From: Numida meleagris
Taxonomy: Eukaryota > Chordata > Aves > Galliformes > Numididae
DNA: 64,000 nucleotides
Assembly (NCBI RefSeq): GCF_002078875.1
Contig: NC_034411.1
Coordinates: forward strand, 53,039,069 to 53,103,068
Direction: 5' to 3'
In this document: positions 49,101 through 61,504 of the stretch, in pieces
Numbering within the stretch: position 1 is the stretch's first letter
Layout: every line of letters starts with the position of its first letter
Position numbers and translations under genes: made by a program
The notes under the pieces: model-generated
What the model was told of the DNA's origin: nothing
Database searches by the model: none
What the model saw: only the letters and a program-made list of their open reading frames with translations

Positions 49101-49492
49101 AGATGGACAGCTAAAAAATGTCAATACAGTGACATTCAAACCCTAAATAAAATTAAGCTTTTTGTTTCCCATCTGTAATGCTGAGATTCTCAATGACCTC
49201 CCTATATGGCCAATGATTTTTAAAGGTCAATTCTCACTTGTCACTTGACACTTGACCTGTTCATGAGATTTTATAACATCCTTGCATGGAAAGAGTCTTG
49301 ATTTGAAGATGCAAATAGTATTTGTCAGTCTTGTCTTCCTCTGAAATTTTATGGGTTCTGCATTACTGGTATCTAAATGCATCAGACCAAAGACATAAGT
49401 GAAAGTCCAAGAGATATTTTCAAGCTGGAAAATTGTCTAATTCTTGCAATACTGCAGTGAAAAAAAAGTCAAGAAGTCAATTTCCCAGCTCA
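46191..49492. other. Unique AT-rich DNA
   Basis: No gene was supported. An A/CCAAAA-rich stretch lies at about 47156-47205 and TA/TAA repeats at 49055-49100. The 135-codon frame 48584-48991 (-) has no recognisable domain and no homologous copy here. Confidence 0.55.
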
Positions 49493-49497
49493 AAGGA

Positions 49498-50028
49498 TGT
49501 CAACGGTTTATGGGCGTTTGGCCCGGTTCTGTGACAAAGGGGACGGGGTGATCCACGGGCCCACGCCCCGGGAAAAGGGAAAAGGGAAAAAAGGGTAAGG
49601 AGGTGGCCCTGAGAGCAAAGAACAGCAGCAACAATCTGAGGAGAAACAAACTAATTTACTAAATAAGATATCGGAATGCAAAACAACACACTATAATACA
49701 ATATAATTACAATTTAAGCTGATAAATCCAATACAGAGAAAGAGAATGTCCCAAAATCAAGGTAGGCCTTACTCTACTACTGACGATAAGACAGCTGGAG
49801 AGCGAGGTGTTGCCAAGACGAGAGACGGCGGAAAAAGGGACGAGGTCTCGTGATCTGCAAGTTTTTATACTGTGAGCTTTTATCTTTTCCCTCCGGCTGG
49901 AAAATGGTAACAGAGGAGCAAAGTACCTTGGGGAATGTAGTAGTCCTTCTCTTCTGAGAACCAGGTACATTCACTACATGATGTTATGATGTGGAGTACC
50001 AATAACCGAAAATCATAAAACCATGACA
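49498..50028 (-). mobile_element. Solo retroviral LTR with target-site duplication
   Basis: 531 bases bounded by TGTCA at the left and TGACA at the right, a perfect 5-base inverted repeat of TG...CA type. The 5-base direct repeat AAGGA flanks it on both sides (49493-49497 and 50029-50033). The minus strand has a TATA box (TATAAAAA at 49862-49869), so the LTR points leftwards. No gag, pol or env adjoins, which fits a solo LTR left by recombination between the two LTRs of a provirus. It is much richer in G+C and CpG than its flanks. It resembles an LTR type common in chicken; the family name was not assigned. The frames inside it (49707-49974) are not genes. Confidence 0.9.
49862..49869 (-). 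promoter_or_regulatory. TATA box of solo LTR
   Basis: TATAAAAA on the minus strand, about 160 bases from the upstream (right) end of the LTR. It is a reasonable U3 core promoter. Activity is unknown. Confidence 0.5.
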
Positions 50029-50033
50029 AAGGA

Positions 50034-51564
50034 AGAATCAATCAGTTGTAGCTTTGCTACAACTGATGAGCTTTATTTCCCAAATTTTGATCCTGTTCCA
50101 CTACTGAGTTAGCAGTCATCAAGTTGACATTACTATCTAAGAATTAAACAAATATTTAAACAAATGATTTCATTTATAAGCATTAAAGCTCTTCCAATAA
50201 TTGCTAAATCAATATTAAACAAGTTGAAAGCATTTAAGTTCTACCTACCAGAGCTGCAAGTTGAAGTATTCTGTTATAGCACATCAAGAGCCATAGATCT
50301 AAATTTGTCCATGGTAATTAATATTTTTATATTATAGTATATTATTTAGCTCAAGTATGCATTTTTATTATACTTCCTAACTCCTCAATAGTGCAAAGAT
50401 AACTTGTTGTCTATTTTTACATAAAAGGTTAAACCCTTGGTCTTTCAGATGTTTATATCTGTGGCTGTTTCAAGAAGTGTGAACTAAATAGCCTGCTGGA
50501 ATACTACATTTCAAAAGACTAGGAATGGGCAGGAGTGGTAAGTATCCTGATTATACATGAACTAGATGAGTGCTCCTGCTGTATTCTGCTTCCAATTACT
50601 TTTGAATCATCCCCAATTCCTGGAACTAAAATGTGACTTAGGGAGAAAAACACAGTTTGAATTCTGCATTTAGGTAAGAGAAAGAAAAGTTAGGAGATAG
50701 AAAAAACGATGTCAAAAAGGCATTTTTAGAAGTACTACTGCTAGGCTGAAGCAGGAGTGTTCATGTCACAGGTTAAGATTATAAGATGTCTGCCTGAGCT
50801 TTTTCTTAATAACCATGTTGAGGACCCAGACTTTCTTAAAAATAGAAGTTTGTTCTTTTTTTTTCAGCAAAACAATGAACTGTTTTGGAACAGATGTACA
50901 GAACTGAGTGAGATGACTCATCAGCTGTGTTCAGTTTCAGTGGCTTTATCTGTGAATGCGAATGGACAAAAAGCCACTCAAGAGAGTTCATAAAAAACAG
51001 CTCATCTACTGAGAGCTAATCATACTGGGCTATTCTTGGAGAAGCACAGTGTTTGTACGTAAGGCCAACAGTAACCAGTTATTGCCTCTGTTTGGAAAAA
51101 TGAATAGATCTGTGCAGTTATTTAATGGCACTTTTTGCAAAGACTCTATTTAAAATATTTGAACCTTTAATTGTCTAATGCTGACCTGATCCAGCTACAG
51201 AGCACACTGCAGTACAAAGGCATTTTTGCTTAACTTAAGCTTGTTTTCTCCACAGCAGATGTCCAGTGCCTGGGATAACAAAATGCATACTATAGTATGT
51301 TGTTTGCATAAAGTTGTATTACATTCAGGAAGATGGATTAAAATCTGCATTTTAACCTCAAGTATTTGCATGATAGCTGTTTTTTTGAGGAAATGACAGA
51401 GATCCCATCAGAGTTCTATTGATATTAATAAATAACACCAATATAAGAAAGGTACAGTTTAATCATCCCTTGTAATCATAATAAGCATTACAGTCTCATT
51501 CCCTCTGATACACAGATCAAGAGCAATTTAGTGAAGAAAGTTTTATTTCAGAAGTAAACACTGG

Positions 51565-51597
<33 letters not shown>

Positions 51598-53250
51598 AAG
51601 AAAGATCAGAATGGAGCATTTTTACTAGCAAATCTATAACTTCACTTTCAAATCCAATTCTAGTGTTAGCTGAATTACCACTTTTGTGACTTGTCTTGAA
51701 AAGCTGGTGCATCACCTTTGAGGTCCTTCAAAGTCAACTGCAGCACTTGTACATTATGTGCCTTTTTTAACAGATGTAAAACAATGATTTGGATTTGAAG
51801 GAGGACATATGGTGAAAGACAAGAAAAGAAATTTTGTGTGATTTATTCATATAATTTTGAAGTAACAGATTTAAAATCTCATCCCATTAACATCCATTGC
51901 CCACCTAATTATTATAAGTAATTGACAGCTCTCGTTAGGAAGAGAAAAACTAAGTGGAATTAAGGTCTTGCTCTTGCAGTTGGATTTCCATAAGCTGATG
52001 CCTTCATTGAATGGAGACAATTTGGCATGTGTGGGCTTGAGCTAGATACAAGAGTCCATCTGTGCAAATGGGATTGCAAGACTGAGTCCTAAATGATCCT
52101 AAATGAATTAGGCAGATCCTGTTATTGAAACAGATCTGTTCCAAAGTTAAATAGCAAGTTAAAAGTTATCAGTTAACACCAAATAGATTTAAACTATGGT
52201 AGTTTGTTACTTGAATTTGGAAAATACTGCAAGTAACCTACTCTCTGGTAATCAAAACCTGACAGCAGAGGAGAAGGTAATTTTTTCAAACTTATTTTTT
52301 TTTCATTTTTTTTAAGCCATTAGTGGGTCCTTTTTTTATTACTGTTATTGAGAGATTAGAAATGCTGTGTAGGGAGATAAATAACCAAATATTGTTAACA
52401 ATAATAAGATCTACTCATAAAAGCCCACTTTTCAAATGTACCCCTTAGACGTTAATAAAGCATTTAGGGAGTAGGAGTTTTTTTTATTCATAGCCAGTTT
52501 TGAGAGAAATGTACTGTATGATACTTATTAGAAAATAAGTTTACTCTTAATATATCCACATCCAACTGTGCAGATAGTGTAGACCAAGTTTAACTGTGGA
52601 CTAAGCAGTTGCAAATCCTATCAAAGTGCTGTGACTAATTGGCAAGTAAGCAATAGTGTCTGTTACACGAGTCAGTGAATTGGTAGAAGAGATGAATGTA
52701 ACTAGTGCATTAGAGAGAATATATAAAATAACAATATCAAGCACACAAGAAGACGCTATAAAATGATCAAAGATAAGTCTGCTTCACCTGATCCTTGGCA
52801 GATCATGTGCCCCTCATCAACTGTGAGTACTCCTGTCTTGCTGAATTTTTGGTTACAATTCATCCTCTCCTCTTTGCTACTCATTTGATTTCATAATAGG
52901 TGGAATAAATTTTTCAAGTAGAAGTTAAGTCTATTTTGCTACATATTTTTTCATACCTGATGGAGCTACTAGTATATGTAACCGCTGATTCTAGTAGCCA
53001 CAAGGGGTGCAGTTAACTCACACATTTCTGTACTTCTCTTCTTACCACAGTGATACTGCCAGGCTTCTCTGTCACCTGCCACCTCAGTGGCACTTCCCGC
53101 ACCCTTCTCGTTCGTGTATTTCTCATGTAACTCCAGCCTCCTCCTTGCACTCTCAGCCCTGTCTCATGAGCCCTACCTGTTTGGTTGCTGTCCAGAGCTG
53201 TGTAAGGGTCGATTGGCACTTGCTAGTCATCATGATGCACACCGGGCACC
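50034..53250. other. Unique AT-rich DNA with a CA microsatellite
   Basis: No gene was supported. A (CA)14 microsatellite lies at 51568-51595. Short frames such as 50757-50993 have no domain. Confidence 0.55.
51568..51595. repeat. (CA)14 microsatellite
   Basis: Fourteen perfect CA units. It is likely length-polymorphic between individuals. Confidence 0.95.
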
Positions 53251-53254
53251 ATTC

Positions 53255-53510
53255 TGGGAAAAGCCAGAGCACCAAGATGATCAAGGAATTGAAACACTTC
53301 TCCTTCAAGGAAAAACAGAGAGAGATGAGAATGTTCGGCCTGGAGAAGAGGAAGTTTAGGGAAGGTGATATTCATATCTATAAATACCTGAAGGGAGAGT
53401 GCACAGATGCTCTTTTCAGAGCAAAACAAGAGGCAATGAGCACAAATTGAAACACAGGAGATTCACGGATGAGGAGAGAAGGTCTTTGAAGTTGTTTTCA
53501 ATAAAACCAG
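53255..53510 (+). mobile_element. Very old CR1-like LINE tail
   Basis: The plus frame reads KMIKELKHFSFKEKQREMRM, then FGLEKRKFREGDIHIYKYLK. This aligns block by block with the C-terminal region of the better CR1 copies ([18 protein letters not shown] in the 18-kb copy). Nucleotide similarity is low and the 3' UTR and octamers are not recognisable. The frame extends upstream (53007-53254) into sequence I do not recognise. It is a highly diverged CR1, probably an ancient subfamily. Confidence 0.65.
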
Positions 53511-56500
53511 ACATATAACATTTTAGTGCTGTATAAGTTTCCCAGTCTTCCATTTGAGTAGGAGAAAGGAACTCACAGAAGACTAATAGTGTGTGGAATT
53601 TCTATTTTCTGTTCTCTAAAGTTACTGTGTAGTGGGTGGCTGGCTAAAAAAAAAAAAAAATGGTGATACAAATAACACTTTTCCAGTACTATATGTGTAG
53701 CACATGAACAGCAATATCCTGACCCACAAATACATTGTTTGTATCTGGTTGTGGGGAATAAAGCTTATTGGCTGAGAAGGATGAAGTCTGTTATAGTATG
53801 AGAAGTGAACAAGAAAAACAGATCCTGCAGCAACATCAGGATACTCACTACAAGAACTTTATGAATAACTGCTTTGGGGTTTGCTGGCTGAACTGAAAAA
53901 TAAAATGTTCAACTCAAGCATTAAGTTTCTTGTTTTTCCCCTTGAAAAGAGATGTTTAGTTTTTAATGGACATTTTATATAATTTTTCTAAGAACCAAGC
54001 ACCAAAGCTCAATCACAGCCTTTAGCTTACATGATATTAGGACTAAATAGGCCTCTCTTTTAATCCTGTCAGACTATTAACTGTGTTGTAGATAGCAGAT
54101 GAGGAAATTACTTATACTGATGTGGGTCAAACAACAACAATCTGTAAGAAAAGTAGTGAATTGATAGCCTACTATCGAATATACACTAATAAAAATAGCA
54201 TACATATTACTGAAAGTCTAAGTTCTCTGGGAAAAAAAAAGGTGGAAAACGTTTTTTAAATGCTAATCACAAAAAAAATCTTAAGAAACATTTTTCAAAT
54301 CTTGGCTAGTAATTGCCACTTATTCAAAGACACATTGCTGGTAGGTTAGAGAAAAGAGGTCTTGATCCTCTACTGAATGGCATTGCTATTGTGAATTTGA
54401 CTGAGAAGGTTGCCATAATTTCCTCTAAATCAGAAGCCAGAAGTGCAAAACAAGACTTCTGACCTATCTGGCTTCATTTTAGTATTCAATTTAGCAGATC
54501 AAACACAGCAGTCAGAAATGCAACAAAAATATTTTGGTCTGGCATAAGATGTTTTTTCTTCTCTTATTTCTCTATTTGCACTTTTACATTCTTGATAAGA
54601 GAGGGATTCTGGTGAACAAGATTAGAATATGAGAGAAATCCACAGTAATGTAAAAAGTCATAGACTATAAATTACTGCTTTTGATTGAACCTCTTCAGTC
54701 TTCTCAAAGAGGAGAAAGAAGCAATAACAAGAACATCTGTGAGGCTTCCTTTGATAAAGCATTTTTCATATACTGCATTTCAAAGCAACTGCTTTGTATC
54801 TTCCAATACTTAGATTGTGCTTCCTCCTCCTATTTTAAAGGAGGTGCTTGGGCCAGCCTTGGAATGGCAGGGCTTATGGGGAACAGGCATGGGGCTACCT
54901 TTCTGGATGTGGTAGGGGGAAGTTCTTCAGTAGTCTGTCTAATTTGTTAAGAATAAATCACTCCAGTGATTAGGATAGCCTAAAAGGTTACTGGAAAAAT
55001 GCTAACCATATTCCAGACAGAAGACTAAGAACCTGGTCTATCATGACATTATAATTTGAAAGGGGTGACACCAACATAAATCAAGAATCATCATGATGTG
55101 ACTATATACATATGTAACTATGAATTTAAAATGGGTTTAAAATGCAAGCGTAAGCATATCTTTTAAGTGACACAGAAATGTTGTCATTTGCCAAAGTACA
55201 GAATGAGGACAAAAACACAAATATGTATAATAAAACTTACTGGATTGCCAAATTCTCTCTAGTGCCTCCATAAATTAATCTGCATTTTCTAATGTATGTG
55301 GCATGATATTTACCTTTCACCCAGGAATGAGGCAAGATATAACTTCAATTGTGTTTGCAAAGTGCTCTCTAAGTGCAAATGATTGATACAGCCCATGAAT
55401 GGCAAATAGCCAAAGAATATTTAGACTGAGGTGTGTTTAATCCAGAAGCCTCTATGGAAAATATTCCTCTTCCAGTTTTTTCATAATTCACAAATAAGGA
55501 ACTGATGAACAAAACTACCTTTTTACACATGCATGAATACTGAGAAAATGGAATAATGTAGCATCAAATATTTGACCCTCCTTCCTATCATGTTAAGAAA
55601 AAAAAAAATGCGTGATTAGAAATCATTGCAAAGAAAATCTATTGGAATTTTCCCTCTTGTCTTTAACTGATTATCTCTTTAACAGGGTTTTGTGAAATTA
55701 CTTTGTGTAATGACATACAATATTTTAACAACTGTTCTATTACTTCAAATAACAGTTCTCAAAACTAGAAATTCCTGGTTAAGAAAGGACATTTATCCAG
55801 CATGAGATAAATGATGCTTAAATCTTAAAAGAAGAAGGAAAAATTGGTACTGCCAGAAAAAAAGTAATTTCATTTGATCCAAATAGTATCTTTAGTATTT
55901 AAAGATTTTAAAAATCATTTAACATTCTTTTAATGCAGTCCCAGCAGCAGATTCTCTCAGAGGATTTGTTTTCAGAAAGCTCAAACTGTGTAAAATTTGT
56001 CATCCACAAAGAATCTCACGGGTTTTCAGGAGGCTGCAGTTTCATCATAGAAGATATTTCTTGCTTTTTATGTTTCACAGTATTTTGCATACCTACATCT
56101 TTCACTCCAAAAATCACTAAATGGGGATTCTTTACAGGAGCATTATTGGGACTTAATCTGCTAACTTCATGTCAGTGCTGTGGCTTGACATCTGGTCTGA
56201 AACCCTATTCTGTAATTACCATTTCAGAGGGTCATTATAGAATAGGATCACCTACACTTGACTAAGCAGTCTTTCCCAAAATCCCTGGGCAAACATGTAA
56301 GGGGAGCTACAGAAGAGGTAGGGTTGTGGGAAAAAAAAGGAGAGGAGCTAGTTTATTCCTGACAAAAAATGCATGTTAACATGTCTACATATCCATGTAT
56401 CATGGTGAAAACATACTACTTTCTGCAATCATTCAAGGAGTAATTTCTACCAGTAGTTAAACAAAGATGAGCCTTCTGTTCTTCTACAGAAAGGACTTTT

Positions 56501-59215
56501 GATGAAGGCAAACACCCAAACAAGAGGAACACCCACCTAGTTTTCAGAAAGATTGGAGATTAAATCCTCTCCTCATTAATTCTATATCAGCATTGAAGCA
56601 GAATCTCCCACTCTCCAGGTGATGCATTTACTCCTACTTTACTGTTGTCATCCTCTCCTCCCAGGTGAACTTAATGATCACACAGTTCTTAAAAGAGATG
56701 GGACAGTACCAACCCAACATTTCAGGATGCTGTCTTTGTAGGATGGTGCTCAAAGTGCAGAGTTGTAAGAAATTTTGTTTCATTTTCTTATTCTACTACT
56801 TCTTAAAAAAATCTCTGATTTATCCAATGTGGTGCAAAAACAAGCCTTTAAATCTTAATATTATTTGGCAAAACTAAAATCTTCTTTTATGGTCAATCTT
56901 AAATACCACACATAATAGTTTCCAATACCATATTCAATCTAATCCCAGCATCAGGGCGTCTTATATGCTAACCAATGTGACATTCTAACAGCTAATCTTT
57001 TGCTTACCACAAACGCCTTGAAAGAACTCTCAAAGCTCAAGAAAATTAGAAGTTCCGTTTGTCTGAGACTTAGATATGGTCAAAAGAGGGGAAATCAAAA
57101 TTAATATTTTAATTTGAACTTAAAAATTATAGTAGCAATAATATACTACCCTTATAAATCTTCCAGCACAATTATTAATTTGGTGGTGACGAGGCAAAAG
57201 GAAGCATAGATCTTGTTTTTTGTTGTTTTTTTTTTAAGAGAAAATAATTAATTCAACATAAAGTAGAGAAGAGTATGAAGCTGTTGAAGATTTAAGTAGC
57301 ATCTTCAAATGAATAGTCATTACAAGAGGAATCACTATTTAGATTTCATTTGAAGATTAGAAGTGAGTGGAGAATACAGAGATTAGGTTACATCTTTGTC
57401 AGGATTATTTTATTCAATCTATAAATGTACAAGGAGCCTGCAAGGATAAAAATAAATAAAAAAAACCCAAACAAACGTTTCTACAGAGCTCTCTAGCCAT
57501 GATCTCTACTGATCTAGTATCTGTAGGATGTTAATTGAACTTTTCCATGGTTTTTAAAGCTGACAGTTTAGCACAGGCAATGCTCCTATTCAAACAGGGA
57601 TTTAGGCATAAATTAAACCTATTAGTAATGATTGTCAATCACACTGCTAACATCTTTCAGTTAAATATGTTCCAGGGACTTCAAATACACTTAAGACTTG
57701 CGTTATCCCAGGAGCTATTTTAATCCAGCATCTAAATAGAACCTTCAGTATTACAGATACAGTTGCCAACAATGTGTCCTTTTGTTATGGTCTTAGAAAA
57801 GGGCATGAGCACAGTAGCCCACAGCAGTCAAAAGTCCTTCTGAAGTGTGCAGTGGAAATATGCAACCACACGCAAATTTGTGGTTAGCTTCACCAGACAA
57901 CAGAAATAACTTTAGAATTAGACAGGTTTGGATTTTTTCTTTTCCTCCTGAATTCTTAAATTGTTTGGAATGTCTTTCTGTGAGAGGTATTATTCATCGA
58001 AATACACAGCAAGCAGAACAGCTCAAAAGAGGTTGCACAGCATAGTCTAGATTTCCAGGCTCTCTCTATATAAATCAAGTTTACACAAGTGAAGGGGAAA
58101 ATATACAGAAGCATAAACTGTATTGTTAAGGCTTTAGTAAATCATCAAAGCCTTGAAGTTGTTTGGGAATTTTTGTTCAGTGCTGTTAATGATTGCTGAT
58201 TCTGTGATAATCAGATACAAAGCACTGGGCAAATTCTTCTGCTGGATGCTTGGAGACAGGTTCTACCTGGGCCAGTTAAGGGTGTACTTGTGCTTTCAAG
58301 GGAAGATTTGGTTTTCAAAAAGTGCTACCAAATCAAAAGCCTCTAACTACACTTCCAACTACATGTCACTCAGATAAACAAAAAGAGAATCGTACCTTAC
58401 AATTGTAATTCCAGTCTTACTCTGCCAGACTGAGATCAGCTGATAGTAAAAGAAAGATGTTTTATTCTACTTTTTTGCAGAAAAAAAAAAAAAAAATCTA
58501 AAAATACAGAAATACATCAGGGCACAAACATAGAAGCAAGATTTGTAGTACATACCCCAAGTACAATACACATATCCATAACGATTTATTTAAATCACCT
58601 GATTGGTGAAGAGTTTTTGAAACATATGTTTCATTTATGTATCAGGCATAACAACAAGAATAGGACTGCTGCTCATTCATAAGCCTACCTTTCCCAGCAT
58701 AAGTAACAGAAATCAGTTTTGTTTGCTCTGGGAAACTAAGGGTTCTGGGTGAGACATAGCCATTTCTTTCACTTTTGTATATGGGTCTTGTTGGACTTAT
58801 TGGACATATACTGCACCTTTGCAAGGTGTGTTGAAACAGACCACTACCCATTTTCTCCCAAAGGATGCTATCTCCATATATAATCAGAACATGACACATA
58901 CTTGCTTTATGCTCACTACCTTAATGCACAGTCTTCACCCATCCAGTGAGGTAGCTTGATATCCTAGAAAGCTGTGCGTAAAGGATAAAAATCTTGAAAC
59001 ATCTTCATAGTGTATATAAAATTATCCAGTTTACTATACTGCTGGAGTTCACCAGTGTCACTCCAGGTTAGAGTTTATGCATAAACTGTGTTAGACATAG
59101 AGGCAGAATTGCTTTCTGTATAATCTTCAGGGAATCCTTAAGAAAAGGGGAAATTATGAGTTTAAAGTTTCATTTCAGCACCAGCTAGCAAGAATCTTAA
59201 AGGATATTCTGTTAC
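53511..59215. other. Unique AT-rich DNA
   Basis: No gene was supported. Short A-runs lie near 53647 and at 58481-58496. Frames of 60-110 codons (54681-54950, 55933-56265, 56665-56877, 58642-58899 and others) carry no recognisable domain. No transposon ends were seen. Confidence 0.55.
58481..58496. repeat. A16 homopolymer
   Basis: A run of sixteen A without a recognisable element body. Confidence 0.85.
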
Positions 59216-59289
59216 CTGTACTATATTGCACAGCCGAATTCAAAGCTAAAAATGTGCCAGTCCAGATCTACTTGAAAATCCTAGCAGCC

Positions 59290-59830
59290 CAATATACCTA
59301 CTGGGTGTTTTGTTGTTCTTCAGTGGTATGACCCTTGGGTACACAGGCATCTAAATAACATACTTCTAAAACCATATTCTCCTCCCAGATAACAATATCT
59401 TTCCACATTACAGCAGCCCAGATGAGTTTACTTCTGTGCTGCCAACTGTTCTGCTTCATTTGCTGTAACCATACCCATAGGTTATTTGCCACCATCACTG
59501 GGTCATATAGAGGTAGAACACTGACCACTTCTCATGTTCAGCAGTGTCTAAGGACAGCTGGATGGCCTTCACTTCCACAAATTGGCTCAATTCACCTCCT
59601 CTTACAGCAGTTTCTGTAACTTGGTTTGTAAAGCTCCATACAGCAGTCTTCTATCTCCAATACTTCCCCACAATACAACAACAGCCATCAATGAACAAGA
59701 AATACTGTTTCTCATCTCATTTTCTTGTAGTTGATCACACAGTGGGGCCTCTTTAGTATACACCACCTCCTTCTCTGGAGTTATTCCAAAATCTTTTCCT
59801 TTTTGCCAGTCCATGATCACTTTCAAGGAA
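59290..59830 (-). pseudogene. ERV pol remnant: RT connection and RNase H
   Basis: RNase H would degrade the RNA strand of the RNA-DNA hybrid. One minus frame (59602-59826) starts MKVIMDWQKGKDFGI and corresponds to the connection region (inference). After a frameshift the sequence reads ELSQFVEVKAIQLSLD, the helix carrying the second acidic residue of retroviral RNase H. After a stop and shift, frame 59298-59528 reads VANNLWVWLQQMKQNSW and then VLEVCYLDACVPKGH, matching the later RNase H helices and strand. The YTD-type catalytic position is disrupted (around 59495-59515). At least three disabling changes are present. Confidence 0.7.
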
Positions 59831-60164
59831 ATAAAGAGAAATAAAGAGTATACTTGTTAAGAGTCTCTATAGTAAAGTTCCTGAAGTGTGGGAATGATGG
59901 CACTACTGAGTACAAGTACCACATTAAATCCACAATCAGTATAACAGGAGCAGCACATGTTATATACAAACTGGCAAAAACGTAAGTAAGCCTAGGCCAG
60001 CCCTCCAAGACAATAAACAACAGAGTTAAGAATGACCTTGAAAGAATGACGCTGTGAACAAAAAGGTCACCTTTGTGACCAGTATGTACTAAGCTACTAC
60101 ACCACTTATAAGAATTCTGTTTTTAAAAGCTCTGGTCAAATCTGTCATTATCTCAACCCTTTGA

Positions 60165-60182
60165 GCCCCATGTTGGGAGCCA
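60165..60182 (-). promoter_or_regulatory. Retroviral primer-binding site (tRNA-Lys-like)
   Basis: On the minus strand these 18 bases read TGGCTCCCAACATGGGGC. The pattern TGGCxCCCAACxTGGGGC is that of retroviral primer-binding sites complementary to a lysine tRNA 3' end (established for class II retroviruses). It lies 7 bases inside the LTR boundary, where such a site belongs. Confidence 0.65.
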
Positions 60183-60189
60183 AAATGAC

Positions 60190-60430
60190 TGTTGTGGTTT
60201 AACCTGACAAGTCGCTAAACTCAACACACACATTCATTCCAATTCTCCCAGTGGAATGGGGGAATCAGAAAAAAAAAATTTAAAAAGGTAGAACTCGTGG
60301 TAGAACTGTTTAATAAAGCAAAAAAAAAGGAAGAAATAATAGTTCTTATAATTATATATATTTATAACACAAGTGATGCAAAATGTGATTGCTTGCAGAA
60401 TAGAAGAAAACAAAGTTGGAGAAGAGGAAA
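60190..60430 (-). mobile_element. LTR (partial) of the ERV
   Basis: The plus strand starts TGTTGTGGTTTAACC, an LTR terminus pattern frequent in bird genomes. It continues through a CCCAGTGGAATGGGGGA stretch and GAACTCGTGG. A minus-strand ATTAAA (60309-60314) could be the polyadenylation signal. The U3 end to the right is not clearly defined, and the boundary near 60430 is approximate. No second LTR was found. Confidence 0.65.
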
Positions 60431-60867
60431 AACCCTTTTGGGTTGTATTAGTTACAAGTGAGTCTTTGAATCCATATGGTGTTTGTGACTTGCAGATCTG
60501 TGACATTTGCAAACCTGTTGACTAAACTTCTCTCTTCTTCTCTCCTAATCAGCTTTAAATCTCCTTTAAACATTTCCCTAAAGCATCATCAAGTATTTCA
60601 GGTTTATGTTGCACAGTAACCTCTTTTTCCCATCATGCACTTGTATGACTGAATTGAATCAGAAACATTACATCTTGGTCTTTCTGCAGATACAGGTGGA
60701 CATTCTGGATTCTATCCTCAGCATCCAAGCCAAAGCAGAAGCAACAAACATTTTATTTTCTGTCTTTTTACATGTAAGATTTCATATTTCTTTCCTGATG
60801 GAAAATTAGACCTCAGCTCCAAGAGTGTATGTATTTATGAAGTCAACTAGCTCTAGATCACGCTCAA
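60431..60867. other. Sequence between ERV and mariner, unassigned
   Basis: No gene was recognised. The left part may belong to the worn U3 of the adjacent LTR. The remainder is unique AT-rich sequence. Confidence 0.5.
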
Positions 60868-61389
60868 TGTTGCTCTGAAGGTAATGTCCTCTATTTATTT
60901 CTGTGAAAACTGCAAGAGATACAAAGAGCACAATAGCACTATTTGATAAATTCTCAGCTACAAAACACTGTTTTTCAACATAGACTCCACCATTAGCCAT
61001 GCATTTTCATCACTGATGAACAAGAGCCTGCATGCTTTGCTCATAAAAGTCTGCTCCAGCAGAGGTGACCCACTGTCACTGTCACCACTGAAATGTACCA
61101 CTCACCACCTCACTGTGCTCACATCCACTGTTTGTTCTCCACGCACATTCAGCAAGTGTCAGTGAATGTATATTTGTTTCAGCTTGGAGGAATTCAGTGA
61201 CACACTTCAGATGTGCTTCCGTGTCAGACAGCATTTGTCAGATTGCCCCTCTGCTGCCATCTGTTGCTTGGTAACAAAATGTAATAGAATATTAGCTCAA
61301 ACTCAACCTCTACTGCCATACCACCAACATCTGCCTGTGACATCATGGGCCAACATAATAAAATCGGGGGCGTTACTTTCAGAGCAGCC
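60868..61389 (-). mobile_element. Short mariner derivative (internal deletion)
   Basis: The termini match the mariner at 36421: left GTTGCTCTGAAGGTAATG, right (reverse complement) GGCTGCTCTGAAAGTAACG. The left 200 bases correspond to 36421-36650 (transposase C-terminus). The sequence then jumps to a part corresponding to about 38290-38611 (N-terminus and 5' end). About 750-800 bases of the transposase, including all three catalytic aspartates, are missing. Of about 520 bases, both ends are present, so it resembles a non-autonomous derivative, although a single private deletion cannot be excluded. Confidence 0.9.
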
Positions 61390-61504
61390 CTCATAATTTT
61401 GAATTATAGATGCTTTTCAATGCTGTGTTACTCCTGTCTGTTTTACAACATTAAAGTCACCATAGAGAAGAGAAATGGTGCTTAATACATGCAGCATAAT
61501 AGAT

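Larger units (their letters stand above)
59220..60430 (-). mobile_element. Internally deleted endogenous retrovirus
   Basis: Read leftwards on the minus strand, it has an LTR end (about 60430-60190) and a primer-binding-site-like sequence (60182-60165). About 330 bases without a recognised domain follow, then pol sequence of the RT-connection/RNase H region (about 59830-59220). Gag, protease, most of RT, the integrase core, env and the second LTR are missing. The order LTR, primer site, pol in one orientation supports one provirus with a large internal deletion. The frames are broken by many stops and shifts, so it is an old, inactive insertion. The class was not assigned; an avian class II-like element is plausible. 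Confidence 0.75.

Noticed and set aside
49498..50028. Full provirus at the 49.5-kb LTR
   Set aside because: Target-site duplications directly flank a single LTR and no internal retroviral sequence is present.
55933..56265. 110-codon frame on the plus strand, cysteine-rich
   Set aside because: No recognisable spacing of cysteines or signal peptide. Probably random.
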